From assembly GCA_964385195.1 (NCBI GenBank), contig CAYLOC010000038.1, forward strand, positions 1 to 20,439: a stretch of 20,439 nucleotides of DNA, written 5' to 3'. This document shows positions 15,159-20,439 of the stretch, in pieces (within the stretch, counting starts at the first letter, position 1; the number at the start of each line of letters is the position of its first letter). The notes below the pieces were generated by a model. That model was given only the letters and a program-made list of their open reading frames with translations. It did no database searches and had not been told where the DNA came from. Origin of the DNA: CAYLOC01 sp964385195 (GTDB lineage: Bacteria > Actinomycetota > Actinomycetes > Propionibacteriales > Nocardioidaceae). Both the position numbers and the translations under genes were made by a program.

Positions 15159-15907
15159 CGACGAGCCAGCCGGGCCAGCACCTGGTGGGTCCCGTCGAGA
15201 TGTCGGCGTACGGCGTCGGCGGCGCGTACGGCGTCGTGTGTCCGGATCGCGTCGGCCAGCTCCTCGTGCAAGGCGTTGGCGTCATCGGGGTGGGATCGCT
15301 CGTCGACAACGTCGGCGATGGCTTGGCCGATGGTCCGGGACGCGGAGGCGAACAGCTCGGCCAGGAGCGGGTTGTGCGCAGCCTGCACCACTGCGGTGTG
15401 GAAGGCCATATCGGCGGCGAGGAACCGGGCCCGGGCAGCCGTCGCGCGCTCCGGCACGGTGTCCGGGTGTTGGGTGTTCCGGTGTTGGGTGTCGGACCAT
15501 TCCGCACGGGCGCGTTGCCGCTGGGCCAGCGTCTGGGAGATGAGGCGCATGTCCGCGGCGCTGCGCCGTTCCGCGGCCAGTGCTGCGGCCTGCACCTCCA
15601 GTGCGAGCCGGACCTCGTAGACCTCCATCGTTGCGGAGTGTTGCCACCGCCGGCTCAGGTCGTCGGGCGTTGCCTGCGACTCGACGTAGGTCCCCGATCC
15701 CTGGCGCACGCTCAGCATTCCCGCGTGTGCGAGGACCCGTACCGCCTCGCGCACTGTCGAGCGCCCGACCCCGAGCTCCTCGGCGAGGCTCGGTTCGGAC
15801 GGCAGGCGCTCACCCACCGACCAGCGCCCGGCCGCGACCTCGCGGCGTAGGCGGGTGATGGCCTGGTCCACCAGGGGGGCACGGGTGAGGGCCTCAGCAG
15901 CGGCCAA
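15155..15907 (-). CDS. GntR-family regulator, FadR subfamily (FCD domain)
   Basis: A 250-residue repressor or activator. The winged helix-turn-helix (about 10-76) has LPSEPSLAEELGVGRSTVREAVRVLAHAGML and the wing V-R-Q-G-S-G-T-Y-V. From about 95 the all-helical FCD effector domain follows, with likely metal or ligand residues in AADMAFH, in L-H-E-E-L-A-D-A-I and in R-R-H-L-D-G-T. A hydrophilic loop in the FCD domain (TQHRN-TQHPD) is a short in-frame repeat. The start is TTG 15907: its GAGGAG ribosome site overlaps the stop of the upstream MFS gene (TGAGGAG), so translation is coupled. The gene lies between two MFS genes in one operon, so it probably controls them in response to a carboxylic acid or similar ligand; the ligand is not known. 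Confidence 0.92.
   Translation of the reverse strand: MAAAEALTRAPLVDQAITRLRREVAAGRWSVGERLPSEPSLAEELGVGRSTVREAVRVLAHAGMLSVRQGSGTYVESQATPDDLSRRWQHSATMEVYEVRLALEVQAAALAAERRSAADMRLISQTLAQRQRARAEWSDTQHRNTQHPDTVPERATAARARFLAADMAFHTAVVQAAHNPLLAELFASASRTIGQAIADVVDERSHPDDANALHEELADAIRTHDAVRAADAVRRHLDGTHQVLARLARR
15466..15492 (-). repeat. Short in-frame direct repeat in gntR
   Basis: GGTGTTGGGTGT occurs at 15466-15477 and 15481-15492 (plus-strand reading), a 15-bp period. It encodes the 5-residue repeat TQHRN-TQHPD on the minus strand, in a loop of the FCD domain. Confidence 0.85.
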
Positions 15908-15917
15908 TGGTTACTCC

Positions 15918-17198
15918 TCAGGTCATCTGATGTTTCCACCTTATCCGCTGGGCTCTTCGGTAGTAGCGCAGGATCTGGACCGCCCCGAGCGCCCACGCTG
16001 CGTACGGCACGAGCATCGCCAGGGTGAACGCACGGGGGGAGTAGTGCGCCGATCCACCGGTGCCTGCGACATCGAGGACCAGGCCGATGCCCAGGACCAC
16101 GACGATCGTGGACACGAACCCGCCGGCGTTGACGATGGCGGTGGCGGTGCCGACCCTGGGCAGCGGGTTGGCCAGTCGAGCGAAGTCGAAGCCCACCATC
16201 GCTCCCGGGATCCCGGTGCCGACGACGAGCACCATGATCACCAGCGCCCACAGTGGCGCCGGGCCCGGCCAGACCAGTACCAGGGTCCAGCTTCCGACGG
16301 TTGACCCCACCTGAACCGTGAGGAACGCCGGTCGCGCCGCGGGCCAGCGACCGATCATCACCCCCACCAGCGGCCCGGACGCCATGGAGGAGGCGGTCAT
16401 CACGGTGAGGAGGGCAGCAGCCGTCGTCGTACTAGCGCCCTGCCCGTCCACGAGATAGGGGTATCCCCACAGCAGGGCCACGACGTTGGGGCAGAACAGG
16501 CTGGTGAAGTGCACCCAGGCACCGAGTCGAGTTCCGGGCCTGGTCCAGCACTGGCGTACGCCGGCCAGCACCGCACGCATCCGCATCGCCGACACGCTCC
16601 TTGACGGCGTCGGGGCGTCGACCACGACGACGTACATCACCGCACCCAGGAGCAGGCCCGCGATCGCCGCCCCGGCGTAGGTGGTGGACCACCCGAAGCG
16701 CGCCAGCACGTGTGCCATCGGGATCGCCGCGACCATGGCCCCGACCTGTCCGGCGAACGAGGTGAGCTGGGTAAGCAGGGGGTTGCGGGCAGGCGGGAAC
16801 CAGGCGGCCGCCAGGCGCAGTACGGACACGAAAGTCATCGCGTCGCCGACTCCCACCAGTCCGCGGGTGATCAACGCGAGTGGGTAGGACGGGACGAACG
16901 CAAACCCGAGTTGCCCGACCGTCATCAAGACCAGGCCGGTGGTGAGCAGTCGCTTGGAGCCGAACCGGTCCAGCAGTACGCCGACCGGTAGCTGCATCGC
17001 CGCATAGACCAGCAACTGCAGGAACGTGAACGTGGACAGCTGCGCGGCGCTGACGTGGAAGCGTTCGGCGGCAGCGATCCCGGCCACCGACAACGACGTA
17101 CGGTGGAAGACCGCGATCAGGTAGACCGCGACCGCGGAGCCCCAGATCACCCACGCGCGCCGACCACCGGCGTGGTACGTGGCACCCGCAGTACTCAC
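15918..17198 (-). CDS. MFS transporter (nitrate/nitrite or sugar-acid-like, COG2223-type)
   Basis: A 426-residue inner-membrane protein with about 12 hydrophobic helices. The first helix (WGSAVAVYLIAVFHRTSLSVAG, about 19-40) is typical of the MFS branch with NarK-like and hexuronate-like members. Motif A is LPVGVLLDRFGSKRL (69-83), and ALITRGLVGVGDAMTFVSVLRLAAAWFPPARN (108-139) marks helices 4-5. I cannot tell the substrate. The GTG at 17198 is the only clear start but has no strong ribosome site. It is the first gene of the operon: gntR starts 10 bp after its stop, then the Fsr-like MFS gene. Two transporters of different branches around one regulator suggest import of a compound and export of another. 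Confidence 0.85.
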   Translation of the reverse strand: MSTAGATYHAGGRRAWVIWGSAVAVYLIAVFHRTSLSVAGIAAAERFHVSAAQLSTFTFLQLLVYAAMQLPVGVLLDRFGSKRLLTTGLVLMTVGQLGFAFVPSYPLALITRGLVGVGDAMTFVSVLRLAAAWFPPARNPLLTQLTSFAGQVGAMVAAIPMAHVLARFGWSTTYAGAAIAGLLLGAVMYVVVVDAPTPSRSVSAMRMRAVLAGVRQCWTRPGTRLGAWVHFTSLFCPNVVALLWGYPYLVDGQGASTTTAAALLTVMTASSMASGPLVGVMIGRWPAARPAFLTVQVGSTVGSWTLVLVWPGPAPLWALVIMVLVVGTGIPGAMVGFDFARLANPLPRVGTATAIVNAGGFVSTIVVVLGIGLVLDVAGTGGSAHYSPRAFTLAMLVPYAAWALGAVQILRYYRRAQRIRWKHQMT

Positions 17199-17262
17199 CG
17201 TCGCGTCCGCAGGGCCATGATGATCGCATCGTAGCCAGCGCGGAGTCGGCGGTGCCGCTGGG

Positions 17263-17655
17263 TCAGGACGAGACGGTGGAGGTGCTCACCTGTGGCCAGC
17301 GACGCACGGTCGAGACGAAGGCGGCGGGACCGGCCGCCACGATGAGATCCGCGGTCTCGTCATGCGGGTTGGTCAATGCAACGGCCTCGTCCTTGTCGAT
17401 GAACAGGGTGTCGCCGACCCCGACGTCGAACGTGGTCTCGTCCTTGCTGACGCGCACCCCGCCAGTGACGGGAGTGAGGATCACGTCGGAGCCGTGGTGG
17501 CGGTGCGGTGGCATGCCGGCTCCCGGGGGCACCGAGACGCGCACCATGCCTACCTCGTCGCTGTCGTCGTTGCATCCGAACAGCACCGTGACCTCCGGAC
17601 TGTTGGGCAGGTTCGCAGAGTGGACGGGGGCTGCACCGCTGGCGATGAACTGCAT
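17263..17655 (-). CDS. Cupin-domain protein
   Basis: A 130-residue single-domain cupin, probably cytoplasmic. Motif 1 is seen as GAGMPPHRHHGSDVILTPVTGG (45-66) with likely metal ligands H51, H53 and perhaps H54; the usual glutamate is D57. Motif 2 is GDTLFIDKDEAVALTNPHD (81-99), where the normal histidine is missing although the asparagine (N96) remains, so the metal site is altered or lost. Function could be a sensor, a small-molecule binder or a dioxygenase-like enzyme. The ATG at 17655 has a weak AGAGGTG upstream. The leader holds a 15-bp tandem repeat, and further up is an operator-like site shared with the DUF2249 operon. This shared site is the best clue to its role. Confidence 0.85.
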   Translation of the reverse strand: MQFIASGAAPVHSANLPNSPEVTVLFGCNDDSDEVGMVRVSVPPGAGMPPHRHHGSDVILTPVTGGVRVSKDETTFDVGVGDTLFIDKDEAVALTNPHDETADLIVAAGPAAFVSTVRRWPQVSTSTVSS

Positions 17656-17665
17656 CAGACACCTC

Positions 17666-17705
17666 TCTCATCGGGTAAGGTCTCATCGGGTAAGGGTTGC
17701 CTTAC
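17666..17705 (-). repeat. Tandem 15-bp repeat and GTAAGG/CCTTAC stem in the cupin leader
   Basis: TCTCATCGGGTAAGG is tandemly duplicated (17666-17680, 17681-17695), directly upstream of the cupin start. The second copy's GTAAGG (17690-17695) is followed by GTTG and CCTTAC (17700-17705), an inverted pair. Because the repeat carries GTAAGG twice, the CCTTAC could pair with either copy. The function is unknown. Confidence 0.6.
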
Positions 17706-17712
17706 TTGCTAG

Positions 17713-17738
17713 ATTAACATGAATATCTTCGTGTAAAT
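17713..17738. promoter_or_regulatory. Operator-like site A, upstream of the cupin gene
   Basis: The core runs from TTAACATGA at 17714 to GTGTAAA ending at 17737, an imperfect palindrome. It is the same sequence type as site B at 19186-19211 (20 of 26 identical by eye, and 22 of 30 when extended) and lies 57 bp before the cupin start. It resembles the NsrR-type form of S. coelicolor as I recall it (AACACGAATATC...), but the regulator is unproven. A TTTACA on the minus strand within it could be a -35. Confidence 0.6.
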
Positions 17739-17814
17739 ATGGCCCTCGTCTCACTCTTCCGGTACGCCGACGTGTCCCGCGCGATGACGGTTCGAGTCCG
17801 CAGACCAGTCGCAC

Positions 17815-17875
17815 GTGCTGCGGCAGCAGTTTGTTGTCAAGATCGGCGTTTGAGAACCATCTGCTGCCGCAGCAC
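17815..17875 (-). terminator. Large inverted repeat after the DUF2249-methyltransferase operon
   Basis: GTGCTGCGGCAGCAG (17815-17829) and CTGCTGCCGCAGCAC (17861-17875) are perfect 15-bp inverted arms, 10 bp after the methyltransferase stop (minus strand). An inner partial pairing (GTTGTCAA with TTGAGAAC) extends the stem. Each arm is itself palindromic (TGCTGC-N-GCAGCA). No T-run follows. A terminator is most likely; a paired protein-binding site or REP-like element is possible. Confidence 0.6.
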
Positions 17876-17885
17876 TCCCCGCACG

Positions 17886-18731
17886 TCAGTCGGGCCGCTT
17901 CACCGCGACGAGGCCAACAGCCTGGAGCACGTTCTTGTGCGCTCGCATGGTGTGCGCCATCGTGCGCACCCGACGACGGGCGGGCTTGTCGCGCAGCAGG
18001 TTCCGCACGAACCGGGCGGTTCCGAGCAGCCCTTCGTCGGCCAGGATCCGCTGCGGTTCGAGGAGAGCGAGCGGGGCGGTCCGCCGGGTCCGTACCTCCA
18101 GGCCGGCATTGGTCAGCGCGGCCTCCCACTCGCTGATGGTCTTGGGCCGGGCGTTGACGTGCATCGCGTGCGCCAGCGCAGTCCGGATCTCGCGCCGCTG
18201 CCGGTCGTCGGCACCGGCGTCCGCGTCAGTGCGCAGCGCGAGCTCGTGCAGGACGTAACGCCCGCCGGGGCGCAGGAGCCGCACGCCCTCGTCGACAATT
18301 TGTCGCTTGCCCTCCTCGGACTGGATGGTGAGAACGCCCTCGGCAAGGACCACGTCGGCGCTGCCGGAGGGAAGCCCCGACGCGGCCGCTTCGGCGGCGA
18401 CGGCGCGGCCGTGTGGGGAGACGAGGCGGTCGATCAGCCGGGCGGCCTGCGGGTCTGCGTCGACCCCGACGTAGTCGGCCGGCCCATGATCGAGCACGAT
18501 CGTGGCCGTGCGTCCCATGCCCGGGGCGAACTCGACGACGTGCTGACCCGCGACACCGGCCTCCCGCAACAGCGCGCGAGTCAGCCGGAGTCCGCCCGGG
18601 CGGAGTACCCGCTTGCCCAGACGCGCCAACAACCAGTGCCCTTGGACATGTTCGGCACTGCGGGACGCCAGCGGGACCTCGGTCGCGGCCACGTTGCCCG
18701 GGCCCCTGCTACCCGTCGGCTTCCACACCAC
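17886..18731 (-). CDS. Class I SAM-dependent methyltransferase
   Basis: A 281-residue cytoplasmic protein with a Rossmann methyltransferase core. Motif I is VVEFAPGMGRTA (65-76), motif II ends in YVGVDAD (87-93), motif III is LPSGSADVVLAEGVL (120-134), and the post-motif strand is LLRPGGRYVLHEL (152-164). The C-terminal 90 residues hold a helical cap with RPKTISEWEAALTNAGLEV, a helix-strand seen in small-molecule methyltransferases, and a basic tail (RRRVRTMAHTMRAHKNVL). The GTG at 18731 has GGAGG 6 bp upstream. It starts 48 bp after the stop of the DUF2249 gene on the same strand, so the two are likely one operon. The substrate is unknown. Confidence 0.85.
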   Translation of the reverse strand: MVWKPTGSRGPGNVAATEVPLASRSAEHVQGHWLLARLGKRVLRPGGLRLTRALLREAGVAGQHVVEFAPGMGRTATIVLDHGPADYVGVDADPQAARLIDRLVSPHGRAVAAEAAASGLPSGSADVVLAEGVLTIQSEEGKRQIVDEGVRLLRPGGRYVLHELALRTDADAGADDRQRREIRTALAHAMHVNARPKTISEWEAALTNAGLEVRTRRTAPLALLEPQRILADEGLLGTARFVRNLLRDKPARRRVRTMAHTMRAHKNVLQAVGLVAVKRPD

Positions 18732-18779
18732 CGTGAGCCTCCGTCTTCCTCGTTTGCCCCGACCCTGGCCTTTCCCGAC

Positions 18780-19130
18780 TCAGCCCGCCGGTCTCGGCTG
18801 CGGCGTGACCTTCCCGATGCGGGCCTGCCAGCGCTGCGGTCCGTCCTCGAGCAGATCCCACGTCGTACTACCTGGACGCTCGGCCTGGAGCATGTAGTGA
18901 ATCGCGCGTGGGTCGTGGTCGGCGACGAGAAGAAAGCTCCCACCTGGGACAAGTGAGTCGACGGCTTCGTTTGCCTGGTCCGCACAACTCTCCGCGGCCG
19001 GGACTCTGGTGTCGACGACCGCCTCGTTCGCAACGGCGTACAGATCCCGGGAGTCGTCGACCGTGTGCTCGTGTCGGTCCTCCGCGCCGGCAGCGGAGGG
19101 CCCTCGAGACTCGAAGGAGTGTGCTGACAT
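18780..19130 (-). CDS. DUF2249-domain protein
   Basis: A 116-residue soluble protein. After a variable hydrophilic N-terminus (1-38, with DRHEH), the DUF2249 domain covers about 38-108: a V-D-T-R strand, a helix, LVPGGSFLLVADHDPRAIHYMLQAERPG (60-87) with the typical D-H-D-P at 71-74, then T-W-D-L-L-E-D-G-P-Q-R-W-Q-A-R-I-G-K. The domain's chemistry is unknown; in other bacteria it often lies near nitrogen-oxide or hemerythrin genes. ATG 19130 is chosen with a GTGGAG just upstream; a GTG at 19139 is a possible alternative. The gene precedes the methyltransferase and follows operator-like site B. No nitrite or nitric oxide reductase is in the window, so that link is inference. Confidence 0.85.
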   Translation of the reverse strand: MSAHSFESRGPSAAGAEDRHEHTVDDSRDLYAVANEAVVDTRVPAAESCADQANEAVDSLVPGGSFLLVADHDPRAIHYMLQAERPGSTTWDLLEDGPQRWQARIGKVTPQPRPAG

Positions 19131-19185
19131 GGTCTCCACTTCATTTCGCTGGCTGGTGACGGGTGACGTCGACCGAGTGACCTCG

Positions 19186-19211
19186 ATTTACATGAGAATA
19201 ATAGTGTAAAA
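19186..19211. promoter_or_regulatory. Operator-like site B, upstream of the DUF2249 operon
   Basis: The core runs from TTTACATGA at 19187 to GTGTAAA ending at 19210, with outer arms TTTACA and TGTAAA as a perfect inverted pair. It matches site A and lies 55 bp before the DUF2249 start, nearly the same distance as site A to the cupin. The aldo/keto reductase start on the other strand is about 115 bp away, so control in that direction is less likely. Confidence 0.6.
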
Positions 19212-19325
19212 GTGGGGAAGGGTCCACACCCGCCTGGTGCGTACGGCGGGGCGGCCACGCCTGCGAGTACGGTGGAGACGCATCGGGCCCCAGAGCCGGG
19301 CCACAGCGAGCGAGTTGGGAGCGAG

Positions 19326-20198
19326 ATGGTGGCCGAACCCACAGTGGATGCAGCGCGTTCCGGTCGGTTCGAGATCGGTGGTGACCTGCCGGTGAACCGG
19401 CTCGGTTTCGGTGCCATGCAGCTGACCGGTTCCGGTGTGTGGGGAGATCCGGTCGACCCGGATGAGTGCATTCGCGTGCTGCGGCGCGCGGTCGAGCTCA
19501 ACGTCACGTTCATCGACACCGCCGACGCCTACGGCCCGTTCGTCTCCGAGTGCCTGATTCGTCAGGCCCTGCACCCCTACCCCGACCACGTGGTGATCGC
19601 CACCAAGGTGGGACAGGCCCGTCCCGGACCGGGGAAGTGGGTTCCGGTCGGCCGCCCGGAGTACCTGCGGCAGCAGACCGAGTTATGTCTGCGGCACCTC
19701 GGGGTGGAGCGGATCGACCTGTTGCAGCTGCATCGGATCGACCCCCAGGTACCACTCGCTGACCAGGTGGGCGAGTTGCGGTTGCTGCAGGAAGAGGGGA
19801 AAGTCCGCCACATCGGGCTGTCTGAGGTGACCGTGTCCGACGTACAGCGAGCCCGTGACATCGCCGACATCGTCTCGGTGCAGAACCGCTACAACCTCGC
19901 GAACCGCAACGCCGAGCCGTTGCTGGACTACGCCGAAGAGCATGCGATCGCGTTCATTCCCTGGTTCCCGCTGAATACCGGACGACTCGTCGGTGAGGGC
20001 GGGCCGCTGTCCGAGATCGCTACCCGGAAGAGCGCCACCTCATCGCAGTTGGCACTGGCATGGTTGCTGCATCGCTCACCGGTGATGCTGCCGATACCGG
20101 GAACGTCCTCGGTGGCGCACCTGGAGGATAACGTCGCCGCTGCCGGGATGGCCCTGAGCGAGGATGACCAACTGGCGCTGACCAACGCGGTGAAGTAA
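19326..20198 (+). CDS. Aldo/keto reductase
   Basis: A 290-residue NADPH-dependent oxidoreductase with a TIM-barrel fold. The catalytic tetrad is complete: D64 and Y69 (FIDTADAYG), K94 (IATKVG) and H136 (LLQLHRID). N-terminal RLGFGAMQLTG (25-35) and the C-terminal cofactor loop IPGTSSVAHLEDNV also fit. It belongs to the bacterial AKR branch resembling YdhF/YajO-type reductases; the substrate is unknown. ATG 19326 has GGGAG just upstream; the much longer open frame upstream was rejected, because its N-terminus (MGKGPHPPGAYGG) is unlike the family and begins beside site B. A convergent second AKR gene ends 5 bp later. I see no terminator between them. Confidence 0.93.
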   Translation: MVAEPTVDAARSGRFEIGGDLPVNRLGFGAMQLTGSGVWGDPVDPDECIRVLRRAVELNVTFIDTADAYGPFVSECLIRQALHPYPDHVVIATKVGQARPGPGKWVPVGRPEYLRQQTELCLRHLGVERIDLLQLHRIDPQVPLADQVGELRLLQEEGKVRHIGLSEVTVSDVQRARDIADIVSVQNRYNLANRNAEPLLDYAEEHAIAFIPWFPLNTGRLVGEGGPLSEIATRKSATSSQLALAWLLHRSPVMLPIPGTSSVAHLEDNVAAAGMALSEDDQLALTNAVK

Positions 20199-20203
20199 CG
20201 CCA

Positions 20204-20439
20204 CTACCCGTCCACCCGGCGGAGGAGTGCGGGAGCGTAGCGCTCGCCGGCGGCCACCCCCGGTTGAAAAGCCGCGTCGAGCCGGGCCAGGATGTCGGGG
20301 TCCAGCTGCAGGCGGACTGCGGCCGCGTTCGACTGCAGGTGGTCGAGAGACCGGGTGCCAACAATGGGCACGATGTCCTCACCTTGGTGCAGTACCCACG
20401 CCAGGCCCAGTTGTGCGGGCGTGGTCCCCACCTCGTCTG
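20204..20439 (-). CDS. Aldo/keto reductase, C-terminal part only (cut by window end)
   Basis: The visible 78 codons are the C-terminal third of another aldo/keto reductase: GTTPAQLGLAWVLHQG, then VPIVGTRSLDHLQSNAAAV, the cofactor-binding loop and closing helices of the family. The catalytic tetrad would lie beyond the window, and the frame stays open to the last base, so the start is outside. The gene is not the same as its convergent neighbour; the sequences are only family-level similar. Confidence 0.88.
   Translation of the reverse strand, partial: DEVGTTPAQLGLAWVLHQGEDIVPIVGTRSLDHLQSNAAAVRLQLDPDILARLDAAFQPGVAAGERYAPALLRRVDG

Noticed and set aside
17688..17707. Possible iron-dependent (DtxR/IdeR) box upstream of the cupin
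   Set aside because: Too many mismatches to the 19-bp consensus; I keep it only as a repeat/stem.
17784..17800. GGTTCGAGTCC, identical to a tRNA T-loop
   Set aside because: The flanking bases give only 3 of 5 T-stem pairs, and no anticodon arm or acceptor stem could be built around it.
17739..18956. 405-codon plus-strand open frame over the methyltransferase
   Set aside because: The opposite strand encodes recognisable methyltransferase and DUF2249 domains; this frame has no family resemblance.

Overview
The window looks like chromosomal DNA from a high-GC actinobacterium. Codon third positions are strongly G/C, GTG and TTG starts are common, and the gene families fit (DUF3618, an ECF sigma factor with a DUF6596/TPR tail plus DGPF proteins, FadR-type GntR, a nadABC operon). 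I cannot name a genus. I see no rRNA, tRNA, CRISPR array, insertion sequence or phage gene. All calls come from reading the sequence; no database search was run.

Layout. 1-1255: a Bcp-type peroxiredoxin (-) diverges from a DUF3618 membrane protein and an orphan GroES-like protein (+). 1261-4709: a long hairpin separates groES from a (-) operon of an MFS exporter followed by an M24 aminopeptidase P. That operon diverges from a marR gene (+), with a near-perfect 34-bp palindrome between them. 4762-7459: an M18 aminopeptidase (-) and a divergent ArsB/NhaD-type permease (+). 7481-8416: a Nudix-related transcription factor of NrtR type. 8453-10451: a tightly overlapping (-) operon of two DGPF/YCII proteins and an ECF sigma factor, preceded by a sequence resembling an ECF42 promoter. 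10663-13969: nadA-nadB-nadC (+) with stop/start overlaps, preceded by a 21-bp palindrome that is a good candidate NrtR operator. 13920-17198: a (-) operon MFS - GntR - MFS whose last gene overlaps the end of nadC by 50 bp. 17263-19130: a cupin gene (-) and a DUF2249-methyltransferase operon (-). 19326-end: two convergent aldo/keto reductases, the second cut by the window end.

How the genes may work together. The clearest pathway is de novo NAD synthesis (aspartate to nicotinate mononucleotide) with a plausible NAD-responsive regulator about 2.2 kb away. The ECF/DGPF cassette sits between that regulator and its likely target. The least explained part is the cupin plus DUF2249-methyltransferase pair. 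Two separate transcription units carry the same 26-bp operator-like sequence at nearly the same distance from their start codons, so they are probably one small regulon. DUF2249 proteins are often found near nitrogen-oxide genes, so a nitrosative or redox signal is a reasonable but unproven guess.
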